From BOG-908 sp964242115 (GTDB lineage Bacteria; Pseudomonadota; Alphaproteobacteria; Acetobacterales; Acetobacteraceae), in the NCBI GenBank assembly GCA_964242115.1, contig CAXSZX010000008.1, forward strand, positions 1 through 64,000: DNA of 64,000 bases, read 5' to 3'. The number at the start of each line of letters is the position of its first letter. Position 1 is the stretch's first letter. Below the pieces are notes generated by a model. That model was given only the letters and a program-made list of their open reading frames with translations, made no database searches and was not told where the DNA came from. Below are positions 7,798-16,845 of the stretch, one piece after another. The position numbers and the translations under genes were made by a program.

Positions 7798-8834
7798 GCG
7801 CCACGCTCGCCATCGGCGCGCCGCAGGCGCGTGTCTCGGCGCCCGCTTTCGGGGTGCTGGCGGTGCTTGTCCTGGCTTACGGCGTCCTGCCGCTGATCGG
7901 CACCGAGTACCTGTTCGATGCCCTCCTCACGCCCTTCCTGGCGCTGTCGCTGGCTGCACTCGGCCTCAACATCCTGGTCGGATATGCGGGCCAGGTCTCG
8001 CTCGGCTCCTCCGCCTTCATGGCCGCGGGCGCCTATGCCGCCTACAATTTGGTGTTGCGCGCACCCGGCGTGCCGATGGCGCTCAATCTCGTGCTAGCTG
8101 GTGCGGTGGCGGCTGCGGTCGGGTTGGTCTTCGGCCTGCCCAGCCTCCGCCTGCGTGGCTTCTACCTGGCCGTCTCGACGCTCGCCGCGCAGTTCTTCGT
8201 GCCGTGGGCGCTGAACAAGTTCGGCTGGTTTTCCAACGACGATCCATCGGGCGTGATCTCCGCGCCGGCACTCTGGCTGGGTCCCATCCACTTCGTGGGC
8301 CCGCGTGGGCGCTACCTGTTCTGTCTGATCGTGGTCACCGCTTCCACCTTTGCCGCCTGGCGTCTCGTGCGCTCGCGCACCGGGCGCAATTTCGTGGCCA
8401 TCCGCGATCACGAGGTCGCCGCGCGGGTGATCGGCGTGCCGGTGCTGCGCACCAAGCTCGTGGCCTTTGCCGCCTCCTCCTTCATCATCGGCATTGCCGG
8501 CGTGCTGTGGGCGTTTGCCTACCTGCGCACGGTGGAACCGGCGGGCTTCAACCTGGACCGTTCGTTCGAGCTGCTGTTCATCGTCATCCTGGGCGGGCTC
8601 GCCTCGCTGCGCGGCGCCTTTCTGGGGGCGGCGCTGATGGTGACGTTTCCGCTGCTGCTGGCGCGCGTGGGACAGGGCGTGCTCGGCGCCACCTTCGACT
8701 CCGGCATGCTGGAGATGTCGCAGCGCGTCGCCATCGGCGTGATGATCGTGGCCTTCCTGATCGCCGAACCGGCCGGGCTGGCCGACCTGCTCGACCGGGC
8801 CACAAACCGCCTCCGCAGGGGCGCGCTGCGATGA
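7794..8834 (+). CDS. Liv-type ABC transporter permease, LivM-like
   Basis: A 346-residue polytopic membrane protein. The motif AALGLNILVGYAGQVSLGSSAFMAAGAYAA is split over the first third of the protein and is the hallmark of LivM permeases. Further blocks are GLPSLRLRGFYLAVSTLAAQF, NFVAIRDHEVAARVIGV (the ATPase-contact loop) and VILGGLASLRGAFLGA. An ATGA overlap joins it to the LivH-like gene and another to the LivF-like gene. Length and topology are normal for the family. Confidence 0.9.
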   Translation: MSATLAIGAPQARVSAPAFGVLAVLVLAYGVLPLIGTEYLFDALLTPFLALSLAALGLNILVGYAGQVSLGSSAFMAAGAYAAYNLVLRAPGVPMALNLVLAGAVAAAVGLVFGLPSLRLRGFYLAVSTLAAQFFVPWALNKFGWFSNDDPSGVISAPALWLGPIHFVGPRGRYLFCLIVVTASTFAAWRLVRSRTGRNFVAIRDHEVAARVIGVPVLRTKLVAFAASSFIIGIAGVLWAFAYLRTVEPAGFNLDRSFELLFIVILGGLASLRGAFLGAALMVTFPLLLARVGQGVLGATFDSGMLEMSQRVAIGVMIVAFLIAEPAGLADLLDRATNRLRRGALR

Positions 8835-9610
8835 CCGCGCTGCTGCAGGTCAAAGGCGTTCACGTCACCTACAACCGCTCCATCGTGGCGCTGGAAGGTG
8901 TCAGCCTTGCAGTGGAGCCCGGCGAGATCGTGGCCCTGCTGGGTGCCAACGGCGCCGGCAAGTCGACGACGCTGAAGGCGATCTCCAACCTGCTGCCGGC
9001 GCAGCGCGGCCAGGTGACGCAGGGACGCATCCTGTTCGACGGCCAGGACATCACGCGGCTTGCCTGCGCGCGGATCGTGCGGCGCGGCCTGGTTTGTGTG
9101 CTGGAGGGCAGGCACTGCTTCGGATCGCTGACGGTGGAGGAGAACCTGCTGACGGGCGCGGCCGCGATCCGCATCGGCGGCGCCGAGGCCAGACGCGGGA
9201 TCGCGCGCGTCTACGAGATTTTCCCGCGCCTGGCAGAGAAGCGCCGGCTGAAGGCGGGGCTGGCTTCGGGGGGCGAGCAGCAGATGGTGGCGATCGGCCG
9301 CGCCTTGATGTCCCGCCCCCGCCTGCTGGTGCTGGACGAGCCGTCCATGGGCTTGGCGCCGCGCACGGTGGAGGAGATTTTTGCAACGCTGCGCCGGCTG
9401 AACCAGGACGAAGGCGTGTCCATCCTGGTTGCCGAACAGAACTCCAACATCGCATTGCGCACCGCGCACCGCGCGGCCGTGCTGGAACACGGCGCCATCG
9501 TGCTGAGCGACACGGCCGCGCAGTTGCGGGACCTTGACGACATGCGCGCCTTCTACCTCGGACTGGCTAACCCGCGCCGCGAGACGGCACGCGTGGCCGA
9601 GACGATCTGA
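8831..9610 (+). CDS. Liv-type ABC transporter ATPase, LivF-like
   Basis: A 259-residue ATPase starting at ATG 8831, four bases inside the previous gene. Walker A is GANGAGKST, the Q-loop region is GLVCVLEGRHCFGSLTVEENL (LivF usually has EGR at this point), the signature is ASGGEQQMVAIGRAL and Walker B is LLVLDEPSMGLAP, followed by VAEQN. An upstream in-frame extension from 7634 exists but lies wholly inside the LivM-like gene and is not real. It completes the four-protein core of the importer. Confidence 0.92.
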   Translation: MTALLQVKGVHVTYNRSIVALEGVSLAVEPGEIVALLGANGAGKSTTLKAISNLLPAQRGQVTQGRILFDGQDITRLACARIVRRGLVCVLEGRHCFGSLTVEENLLTGAAAIRIGGAEARRGIARVYEIFPRLAEKRRLKAGLASGGEQQMVAIGRALMSRPRLLVLDEPSMGLAPRTVEEIFATLRRLNQDEGVSILVAEQNSNIALRTAHRAAVLEHGAIVLSDTAAQLRDLDDMRAFYLGLANPRRETARVAETI

Positions 9611-9636
9611 GCAGCCCCGCACAAGGAGAATTGACG

Positions 9637-10890
9637 ATGAGCGCAGCCGTGCAACTCGACATCAAGCCCGCCCAGAAGCAGGGCGTCCCGGGTGTTCCGC
9701 GACCGGTCAGACCGGCACATGTCATCCAGAGCGACGCCGAAGCGATCGACATTGCACATGCGCTGGCCGCGCAGTTCGCGACAGGTGCGGCACAGCGCGA
9801 TCGCCACCGCATCCTGCCGATCGTGGAGATCGACGCGTTTTCACAAAGCGGGCTGTGGTCGATCAACGTGCCGCGCGCCTATGGCGGCCCGGAACTCTCC
9901 TACGTCACGTTAGCACAGGTGATCGCCATCATCGCCGCCGCCGATCCGTCGGTTGCACAAATCTCGCAGAACCACCTGGGCGTCGTCGCCGCCATACGCA
10001 CTGTCTCCGATGACGCGCAGAAGCGGAACCTGTTCGGCCAGGTGCTGCGCGGAATACGTTTCGGCAACGCGTTCTCCGAGTTCGGCAGTAAGCGTGCCGC
10101 AGACTTCGAAACCCGTTTCGTCGAGGACGGCGACCACGTGATGGTGACCGGCCGCAAGTTCTACTCCACCGGCGCGCTGCTCGCGCATTTGGTGCCGATC
10201 GTTGCACTCGATGACCAGGGTCGTGCCTGGTACGCCATCGCGGAACGTGACGCACCCGGCCTTACGGTCATCGACGACTGGTCAAGCTTCGGCCAGCGTA
10301 TTACCGGCAGCGGCACCGTGATCGTCGACCACGTCCGCGTGCCGAAGACCCATCTCGTGCCAGGCTTCAAGGGATACGAGCAGCCCACGGCGGACGGCCC
10401 GATCTTCCAGATCATCCAGGCGGCCGTCGATACCGGCATCGCGCGCGGTGCCTTGGCCGATACCATCTATTTTGTGCGGGAAAAATCACGCGCCTGGGTC
10501 GATAGCGGGCAGGAACACGCGTGGGAAGATCCCTACACCATCCAACGGGTCGGCGATCTCAGCGTGCGCCTGCACGCGACCGAAGCCATGCTGGAGCGCG
10601 CAGGCCTTGCCATCGATGATGCGGTCGCACGGCCAAGCCCCGAGGCGGGCGTGCGCGCCCAGGTCGCGGTGGCGGAAGCCAAGATACTGTCCACTGAAAT
10701 CTGTATCGAGGCGAGCAACCGGTTGTTCGAACTCGCAGGCACGCGGTCCACGCTCGCCGAACACAATCTCGACCGGCACTGGCGCAACGCGCGCACGCAT
10801 ACGCTGCACGATCCGGTGCGCTGGAAATACGCAATCGTCGGCAACTACGTGCTGAATGGCGTCAACCCGCCGTTGCACGCCTGGAGCTGA
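9637..10890 (+). CDS. sfnB: SfnB-family sulfur-acquisition flavoprotein (acyl-CoA dehydrogenase fold)
   Basis: A 417-residue protein of the acyl-CoA dehydrogenase fold, in the branch that includes SfnB, DszC and DBT-type monooxygenases. Supporting blocks: PRAYGGPELSYVTLAQVIAI, DPSVAQISQNHLGVVAAI, GNAFSEFGSKRAADFETR, WSSFGQRITGSGTVIVDHVRVP and LAEHNLDRHWRNARTHTLHDPVRWKYAIVGNY (each read in pieces along the protein). The last block is characteristic of the FMN-using desulfurisation branch. ATG 9637 is preceded by AAGGAG at eight bases; a TTG six bases earlier is less likely. SfnB is known from dimethyl sulfone and sulfonate utilisation, but its exact reaction is not settled. It lies between the importer core and its binding protein, so it belongs to this operon. 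Confidence 0.85.
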   Translation: MSAAVQLDIKPAQKQGVPGVPRPVRPAHVIQSDAEAIDIAHALAAQFATGAAQRDRHRILPIVEIDAFSQSGLWSINVPRAYGGPELSYVTLAQVIAIIAAADPSVAQISQNHLGVVAAIRTVSDDAQKRNLFGQVLRGIRFGNAFSEFGSKRAADFETRFVEDGDHVMVTGRKFYSTGALLAHLVPIVALDDQGRAWYAIAERDAPGLTVIDDWSSFGQRITGSGTVIVDHVRVPKTHLVPGFKGYEQPTADGPIFQIIQAAVDTGIARGALADTIYFVREKSRAWVDSGQEHAWEDPYTIQRVGDLSVRLHATEAMLERAGLAIDDAVARPSPEAGVRAQVAVAEAKILSTEICIEASNRLFELAGTRSTLAEHNLDRHWRNARTHTLHDPVRWKYAIVGNYVLNGVNPPLHAWS

Positions 10891-10921
10891 AGTTTCGAGT
10901 CGACTAGGGGGGACAAAGATC

Positions 10922-12250
10922 ATGACGACGATGCGCAACTTACGAGTGCTAGCCTACACCGCGTTGGCCACCGGCGCCCTGCTGTTCGACCAGGCCCGTG
11001 CGGCCGAACAGTATTTCCCGCTGCAGAGCTACCGAGTCGGCCCGTATGCAGCCGGAGGCACCGGCTTCTTCGGCGGCTTCATCGATTACATGAACCTGAT
11101 CAACATGCGTGATGGCGGCGTCAACGGCGTCAAGCTGACCTGGGACGAGTGCGAGACGGAGTACGAGGTCGAACGCGGGGTGGAATGCTACAAGCGGCAA
11201 AAAAGCCATCCCGGCGTGGCAGCCTGGAACCCGCTCTCCGTCGGCATCGCCTACGCCATGATCGACGACATCTCGGCCGACAAGACGCCGCTGATCACCA
11301 TCAATCACGGCCGGACCGCCTCCACAGATGGCCGGGTGTTCCCTTACGTCTTCCCGCTGCTGTTAAACCCCTACAGCGAGACGTCCGGCATCGTAAATTA
11401 CATCGCCGGCAAGCTCGGCGGCGTGGACAAACTGCGCGGCCGCAAGATCGTGGTGTTGTATCACGGCTCGCCATACGGCAAGGAGACGATCCCGATCTAC
11501 GACCTACTGGCGCAGAAGTTCGGGTTCCAGGTGCAGCAGATCGAGGTGCCACATCCTGGCAACGAGCAGCAGTCGCAGTGGCTCACCATCCGCCGTGCCA
11601 AGCCCGACTACGTGGTCCTGCGCGGCTGGGGCGTGATGAACCCGGTGGCGCTGAAGACGGCGGTGAAGACCGGCTATCCCGTGAGCCACATCATCGGCAA
11701 CGTATGGTCGAATTCAGAAGAGGATGTTCGCCCCGCAGGTGCCGCGGCCAAGGGGTACGTTGCGATCACCACCCAGGCGTCCGGCGCGCAATATCCGGTG
11801 CTGCAGGAGGTCGTGAAGACGGTATACAATTCCGGCCACGGCAACCTCAGCGATAAGAGCCGCATCGGCAGCGTCTACCACAACTTGGGCATCGTGAACG
11901 GCATCCTGAACGTCGAGGCGGTGCGCATCGCGCAGCAGAAATACGGCCATCGCACGCTGACCGGCGACGAGGTACGCTGGGGTTTCGAGAACCTGCACCT
12001 GGACGAGGCACGGGTCGCGGCGCTGGGGGCCAAGGACCTTTTCCACTCCATCAACGTCACCTGCGCCAACCACGAGGGCGACGGGCTCGTCACGTTCCAG
12101 CAATGGGACGGTACGAAGTGGAAAGTGGTTAGCGGCTGGATCGCCCCGGACTGGAAATTGCTGCGCCCCATCATCGAGAAGGCAGCGGCGCAATACAGCG
12201 TGCAGAAAGGCATCACGTCACGCAGTTGCGCGACTGACGTGAAGAGCTAG
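10922..12250 (+). CDS. Periplasmic substrate-binding protein of the Liv-type importer
   Basis: A 442-residue precursor. Signal peptide: basic MTTMRNLRVL, a hydrophobic core, and a probable cleavage site after ARA near residue 29. The mature part has the type-I periplasmic-binding fold of the LivK/AmiC group (GGFIDYMNLINMRDGGVNG, KLTWDECETEYE, RGRKIVVLYHGSPYGKE). It should collect the substrate for the permeases at 6910 and 7794. It is longer than E. coli LivK and seems to belong to the branch seen with amide or aromatic transporters. A strong AGGGGGG ribosome-binding site precedes ATG 10922. No cysteine lipobox is seen, so it is soluble in the periplasm. Confidence 0.88.
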   Translation: MTTMRNLRVLAYTALATGALLFDQARAAEQYFPLQSYRVGPYAAGGTGFFGGFIDYMNLINMRDGGVNGVKLTWDECETEYEVERGVECYKRQKSHPGVAAWNPLSVGIAYAMIDDISADKTPLITINHGRTASTDGRVFPYVFPLLLNPYSETSGIVNYIAGKLGGVDKLRGRKIVVLYHGSPYGKETIPIYDLLAQKFGFQVQQIEVPHPGNEQQSQWLTIRRAKPDYVVLRGWGVMNPVALKTAVKTGYPVSHIIGNVWSNSEEDVRPAGAAAKGYVAITTQASGAQYPVLQEVVKTVYNSGHGNLSDKSRIGSVYHNLGIVNGILNVEAVRIAQQKYGHRTLTGDEVRWGFENLHLDEARVAALGAKDLFHSINVTCANHEGDGLVTFQQWDGTKWKVVSGWIAPDWKLLRPIIEKAAAQYSVQKGITSRSCATDVKS

Positions 12251-12358
12251 CCGCCGAACCCTGGCGTTGCAAAAGCAGCATCGGGCGCCTCGCAATGATG
12301 ATCATCACGCAGTCTGCGGACATGTGCCGACGGATTGCACGTTGTCGGAAAAGTCCTC

Positions 12359-13876
12359 ATGGAAGCCTTACGCCGAGCACGGAACAGAAACCGGCTTCGC
12401 GCCTTTTTTGCCGGGGCCGCATTGACCGCACATGCACAGGCCTTTGCCCAGGCAGCCGGCAACGGCACGCAGGACGAGATCGCGGCGCTTCGTCGCGAAC
12501 TGCGTGCGCAGCAGGAGGTCACGCGCCGTCTTGCCCACCGACTCGATATCCTGTCTTCCACGCAGCACGAAACTCAGACCGCAAACCAGCGCCAAATCAA
12601 GCAGGTGATCGATCGCGCGGTAGCCGAACACCAGGCGATGACGCAGAAGCAGATTGCGGCCGTGGAAGCGCCGTCCGATACGTCGGTCGTCAAGGCCGGG
12701 TTCAAGCTCGGTGACTCGCCGCGCGGCATCAGCGGCTACAAGAGCGGCTTCTTCATCAGTGACGAGAACGGCGACAACACGCTCTACGTCGACGGATTGC
12801 TGCAGCCGCGGTTCCGTTTCTTCGAGCCGTCCGGGACCACGAAGTTTGGTGCGAAGGATCAGGCCTCGAACAACTTCGACATCTTCCTGGCCCGCCTGTA
12901 TTTCTCCGGCAATCTGGTTGATCCGAGCCTGACCTACTTCTTCACCTTGCAAGGCAGTACGCAAGGAGCGCCCGGCGCGCCAGGCATAACGCTGCTCGAC
13001 GCCGAAGTCGCCAAGGCCTTCAGCCCGCTGCTGAAGGTTGAGATGGGGCGGTACTGGAGCGCCTACACCTACGAGTACTTCCTCGACATCGGCAAATACA
13101 TGTTTCCCGACCTCTCAGCGGCCGAATGGGCGTTCGCCCTGGGCCGGCAGTTGGGCGTGAGGGTGTCCGGTAAATACGGAGATTTTACCTACCGAGTATC
13201 GCTGTCGAACCCCGTTCCGGGATCCACATCCGGTGCCACGGAAAACACCACAACTAAACTCGCGGCGATCGGCAATGTGACCTGGGACATCCTGGCCCCG
13301 TACGGATACGTGGAGACCGATCCCGATCCCCACGCGGCACCCAAGCCGGAACTCAGCCTGTGGGCATCGGGCATGTACAACCCGGTGCAGAACGGATCGC
13401 GTGTTTATAATGACGTGGCCGGCGACAATACCGAAGGTGCAACCGCGTCGCTCAACTTCCGAGATGGTCGCTTTACCTTCCAGGGTAGCGGCTATTACAA
13501 GCACACCGACGCGAGGGGACCGAACGAGTTCAACAACGGCCATCCGGCCTTCAACTCGTATGGTTGGCAGGAGCAGGCCGGGTTCTACTTGGTGCCCGGT
13601 GTGCTGGAGGCGGCGGAGCGGGTGGACGCCGTGAATTGGGGCTACCGCCAAACCGGCCCCGTGGTGGCGGATTCGGCCAGCGACACGCAGTGGTATGCCG
13701 GGCCTGATAACTTCGGCTGGCGGCACATCACGGAATACACGGCCGACCTGAACTACTATTTGCACGGCCACAACGCCAAGGCGCAACTGGCGTACTCCTA
13801 CCTGCAGGGCAGCACGTTTCAGGACGAGGGTTTCAGCGCCAACCGTGTCATCCTTCAGACCCAGCTTGCATTCTAG
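12359..13876 (+). CDS. Outer-membrane porin, phosphate-selective porin O/P type
   Basis: A 505-residue precursor. It starts with a basic, hydrophobic signal peptide ending near AQAFAQA, then a predicted coiled coil (about residues 38-95; EIAALRRELRAQQE, QHETQTANQRQIKQV), then an OprP/OprO-like barrel with alternating aromatic strands (DNTLYVDGLLQPRFRFFEP, EMGRYWSAYTYEYF) ending in the C-terminal phenylalanine LQTQLAF that is usual for outer-membrane barrels. The coiled coil fits trimerisation or anchoring. ATG 12359 is preferred over an upstream TTG. A weak -24/-12 look-alike (TGGC at 12262, GC at 12275) lies upstream. It probably lets the importer's substrate into the periplasm. Confidence 0.83.
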   Translation: MEALRRARNRNRLRAFFAGAALTAHAQAFAQAAGNGTQDEIAALRRELRAQQEVTRRLAHRLDILSSTQHETQTANQRQIKQVIDRAVAEHQAMTQKQIAAVEAPSDTSVVKAGFKLGDSPRGISGYKSGFFISDENGDNTLYVDGLLQPRFRFFEPSGTTKFGAKDQASNNFDIFLARLYFSGNLVDPSLTYFFTLQGSTQGAPGAPGITLLDAEVAKAFSPLLKVEMGRYWSAYTYEYFLDIGKYMFPDLSAAEWAFALGRQLGVRVSGKYGDFTYRVSLSNPVPGSTSGATENTTTKLAAIGNVTWDILAPYGYVETDPDPHAAPKPELSLWASGMYNPVQNGSRVYNDVAGDNTEGATASLNFRDGRFTFQGSGYYKHTDARGPNEFNNGHPAFNSYGWQEQAGFYLVPGVLEAAERVDAVNWGYRQTGPVVADSASDTQWYAGPDNFGWRHITEYTADLNYYLHGHNAKAQLAYSYLQGSTFQDEGFSANRVILQTQLAF

Positions 13877-13889
13877 GAAGAGCTTTGCG

Positions 13890-14519
13890 ATGGCCGCTGC
13901 ACCCCTGCTCAACCACGCGGAACATCGTCAGGCTGAGGGTGCCGACGCAGCAGACCAGCCCGATGTTTGCCCGAACGTCGCCGCGCGCCTGAAGGACGTG
14001 TTGCGTGGCCTGCCTGGCCCGGTTGCATTGATCACCACGCGCGACCCTAGAAGCGGTCAACCCGCAGGGTTGGCAGCATCCGCCGTCGTACCCGTCAGCA
14101 TGGCGCCTCCCTCCATGCTGGTCTGCGTCAATCGCTCGGCGAGCGCACATGCGGTGATCGAAGTATCGGGCCGGTTCTGCATCAATCTGATTGGTGCGTC
14201 ACAGACCGGTCTCGTCTCGGCTTTCTCCAGCAGCGCGCAGCGGAGCAGCCGATTTGCAGTGGGCGCATGGGACGAACGTCACGGCCTGCCTTATTTGCCT
14301 GCTTCGTCGGCCAGCATCTTTTGTATCATCCGGACGACTTTGCTGTTCGGCACGCACGAGGCGTTCGTCGGCGAGGTGTTCGACCTGATCTGCTACAATG
14401 CGGAGAAGCCAATCGGCTGGGTTGATGGCGCGTTCGCGCACTATGTGCCGGCGAGCGGAAGCCAGCTCATGCCGGCCGACACGGACGCACGGGAACTCGC
14501 CAAAACGACTGGAGCTTGA
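13890..14519 (+). CDS. Flavin reductase, component of a two-component monooxygenase
   Basis: A 209-residue protein of the Flavin_Reduct family: LKDVLRGLPGPVALITT, GLAASAVVPVSMAPPSMLVCVNRSASAH (flavin-binding, read in two pieces) and GRFCINL. It would use NAD(P)H to make free FMNH2 for the class-A monooxygenases. A short N-terminal extension of about 25 residues precedes the fold. The gene starts 13 bases after the porin stop and ends two bases before the DmoA-like gene, so the reductase and oxygenase are made together. The SsuD at 3227 may share the flavin. The final residues are Lys-Thr-Thr-Gly-Ala. Confidence 0.85.
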   Translation: MAAAPLLNHAEHRQAEGADAADQPDVCPNVAARLKDVLRGLPGPVALITTRDPRSGQPAGLAASAVVPVSMAPPSMLVCVNRSASAHAVIEVSGRFCINLIGASQTGLVSAFSSSAQRSSRFAVGAWDERHGLPYLPASSASIFCIIRTTLLFGTHEAFVGEVFDLICYNAEKPIGWVDGAFAHYVPASGSQLMPADTDARELAKTTGA

Positions 14520-14521
14520 CC

Positions 14522-15967
14522 ATGACAAAACGCATCATCCTCAACGCGTTCGACATGACTTGCGTGTCCCACCAGTCGGCAGGTACCTGGCGCCATCCAT
14601 CCAGCCAAGCTTGGAACTATAACGACCTCGACTACTGGACCAACATGGCCAAGGAACTCGAGCGTGGACATTTTGATTGCTTGTTCATTGCCGACGTTGT
14701 TGGCGTCTACGATGTCTACAGGGGCTCGGCCGAGATGGCGTTGCAGGATGCAGCTCAGGTCCCGGTCAACGATCCGTTCGGTGCGGTCTCGGCCATGGCC
14801 GCGGTGACCAGCAATTTGTGTTTCGGCATCACCGCTGCCGTCACGTTCGAACAGCCCTACATCCTGGCACGCAGGCTTTCGACTCTCGATCACCTGACGC
14901 GCGGGCGGGTAGCCTGGAACGTGGTGTCGTCCTACCTCAACAGTGCCGCGCTCAACATCGGCATGGACCGGCAAATGGCGCATGACGAGCGCTACGACAT
15001 GGCCGACGAGTACATGGATGTCGTCTACAAGCTCTGGGAGGGTTCGTGGGAGGACAGCGCGGTTCGCCGCGACAAGAAGGCCGGCATATTCACCGATGCC
15101 AGCAAGGTCCACCCCATCAGACATGAAGGCAAATACTTCAAGGTTCCGGGTTTCCATCTGTGCGAACCGTCACCCCAGCGAACCCCGGTGATCTTTCAGG
15201 CGGGTGCGTCCGGCCGCGGCCGCCAGTTCGCCTCCAGGCACGCCGAGGGCATGTTCATCCTGACGACGAGCATCGCCCAGGCGCGCGAGGTGACGGACGA
15301 CATCCGCGCGCAGGCGGAAAAGCATGGCCGCTCGCGCGACTCGATCAAGATTTTCACCCTGCTCACCGTCATCACCGGTGACAACGATGCAGCCGCCGAG
15401 CGAAAGTATCAGGAATACCTGGCCTACTCGAGCTCGGAGGGCATGCTTGCACTCTACGGCGGCTGGACGGGCATCGACTTTTCGCAGTATGATCCGAATC
15501 AGCCGCTGCAGGCGCTCGACAATGACAGCCTGCGCACCACGCTGGAATCCCTGCTGAGCGGGGATGGCGGCCGGACGTGGACGGTGCGCGACGTGATCAA
15601 GGATCGCAGCATCGGTGGGCTCGGGCCGGTTCTCGTGGGCGGCCCGCAGAAGGTGGCCGATATGCTGGAGCGGTGGGTCGACGAGGGCGGGATTGACGGC
15701 TTTAACCTGGCCTATGCCGTCACGCCCGGAACGGTGACGGACTTCATCGACTACGTGGTTCCGGAACTGCAGAGGCGGGGCCGCGCGCAGACATCCTACG
15801 AACCCGGCAATTTTCGCCAGAAGCTGATCGGCACGGTGGACGGCCGGGTCGAGCGGACGCATCCGGCCGCGGCTTTCCACGGGGCATATGCCGGCCGGGA
15901 AAGTGTAGCGGACAAGACGACGGACTCGAACTTCGCCCACGCTCACGCAAGCCTGGCGGCAGAGTAG
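14522..15967 (+). CDS. dmoA: DmoA/NtaA-type FMNH2-dependent monooxygenase, copy 1
   Basis: A 481-residue luciferase-like monooxygenase of the NtaA/SnaA/DszA branch. The opening RIILNAFDMTCVSHQSAGTW resembles, from memory, dimethylsulfide monooxygenase DmoA, which oxidises dimethyl sulfide to methanethiol and formaldehyde with FMNH2. Family blocks: ARRLSTLDHLTRGRVAWNVV, HDERYDMADEYMDVVYKLWEGSW, PVIFQAGASGRGRQFA and EGMFILTTS. Start ATG 14522. The flavin reductase lies directly upstream. A close paralogue is at 61523-62944, with eight differences in the first 60 residues. The substrate is inferred from resemblance and context, and could be another small organosulfur compound. It is the last gene of the operon; paired palindromic repeats follow. 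Confidence 0.85.
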   Translation: MTKRIILNAFDMTCVSHQSAGTWRHPSSQAWNYNDLDYWTNMAKELERGHFDCLFIADVVGVYDVYRGSAEMALQDAAQVPVNDPFGAVSAMAAVTSNLCFGITAAVTFEQPYILARRLSTLDHLTRGRVAWNVVSSYLNSAALNIGMDRQMAHDERYDMADEYMDVVYKLWEGSWEDSAVRRDKKAGIFTDASKVHPIRHEGKYFKVPGFHLCEPSPQRTPVIFQAGASGRGRQFASRHAEGMFILTTSIAQAREVTDDIRAQAEKHGRSRDSIKIFTLLTVITGDNDAAAERKYQEYLAYSSSEGMLALYGGWTGIDFSQYDPNQPLQALDNDSLRTTLESLLSGDGGRTWTVRDVIKDRSIGGLGPVLVGGPQKVADMLERWVDEGGIDGFNLAYAVTPGTVTDFIDYVVPELQRRGRAQTSYEPGNFRQKLIGTVDGRVERTHPAAAFHGAYAGRESVADKTTDSNFAHAHASLAAE

Positions 15968-16451
15968 CGTGTCTTGACGGAGCGGCCTTTTACGATCGCG
16001 ATCGTCTGGAGGGGTCTTCAGACGGTGTCTTCGGGCCAAAGCTTTATCTGGCACGGCCCGAGTGGCGTCGCGATCGTTGAGCCGAGGCGGACGCTCGGCC
16101 GCGCCCTGGCATGAGGCGCGTGCGATCCTCAGCAATACGTGCCTGGCGCAAAGCAGCACTACGGGTTTGCTCAGGCGCACCCCTGCTCTTCGCTGGCATC
16201 TCAGGGGGTTGGCACGATCGGCCGCCGAGGTTCTCCGCAGCGTTGCGGGCGATCGCTTGCCGCGGCGATACATGACTAGCGCCTACGCACTGTGCTTTGC
16301 GGCCCAATCGACGCTAGCCGCGGCGCTGATGCAAGGCGCTGACCCACTATTGCACGGGACGCCATCTCGACATTTCCATGTGTCGGAAGTGCGGTATCCG
16401 GTCGTTCCGATATTATATATTGTCTTGTCAGCTGCTACCGCCAGTGGGTGA
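15968..16451. other. Intergenic stretch after the Liv/DmoA operon
   Basis: Open frames on both strands are short or rich in Arg and Pro, and none resembles a family or carries a ribosome-binding site. No hairpin with T-run was found directly after the stop at 15967. The two repeats that follow may provide termination between the convergent operons. Confidence 0.4.
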
Positions 16452-16611
16452 AGCAGGCGGTTCTTTTTTGAAAAGAAAAACCAAAGAACTTTTGTTCCCT
16501 TGGGCGCTCGCTGCAGAACCTGTGCGACAGGAGGACCAAAGTCTTTTGCTTCTTTTCTTCAGAAAAGAAGGCCTTGCTTTCCTTGCTGGACGCCGAAAGG
16601 GTCGAGGTCCA
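16452..16611. repeat. Palindromic T-rich intergenic repeat, copy R1
   Basis: Left arm TTCTTTTTTGAAAAGAA followed by ACTTTTGTTC, a G+C-rich centre with GTGCGACAGG, and a right arm GTCTTTTGCTTCTTTTCTTC with AAAAGAAGG. The two arms are roughly inverted relative to one another and each forms its own hairpin. Homology with R2 runs past the right arm into a tail of the pattern GTCGA...GGCTGGTAT. It lies between convergent operons. Confidence 0.75.
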
Positions 16612-16657
16612 GGGCCGCTGGTATCATACCAACCCGGGTTTAGCGTGACACATAGAA

Positions 16658-16845
16658 AGCAAGCAGTCCTTTTTTGAAAAAATTACCGAAAACTTTTGCT
16701 CCCTCTGCATTTGCGGCGTCCGGGTGTCTCCGGAGCACCGAAGCGGCTGAACCTGCGCGGAGACAAAAGTTTTTTGCTTCTTTTTTTCAAAAAAGAAGGC
16801 TTTTCTTGCTTGCACAAGAGTCGACCTCAAGGCGGGCTGGTATTA
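16658..16845. repeat. Palindromic T-rich intergenic repeat, copy R2
   Basis: Same design as R1: GTCCTTTTTTGAAAAAA, then AACTTTTGCTCCCT, a centre with GTCTCCGGAGCACC, then ACAAAAGTTTTTTGCTTC and the hairpin arm TTTTTTTCAAAAAAGAAGG. It also has the tail ending in GGCTGGTAT near 16843. R1 and R2 form a direct tandem between the ends of the dmoA-like and ssuC genes. Confidence 0.75.

Noticed and set aside
7634..8830. N-terminal extension of the LivF-like ATPase
   Set aside because: It lies in another frame of the LivM-like gene and has the composition of shadow sequence; the ATP-binding domain starts right after ATG 8831.
12262..12277. Possible third sigma-54 promoter before the porin gene
   Set aside because: TGGC and GC are spaced correctly, but the rest (GTT and AAGCA) departs from consensus and the gene is already in an operon; kept only as a weak note.
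16452..16845. CRISPR array suggested by repeated T-rich blocks
   Set aside because: Only two tandem copies of about 130 bases with internal symmetry, no short regular spacers and no cas genes.
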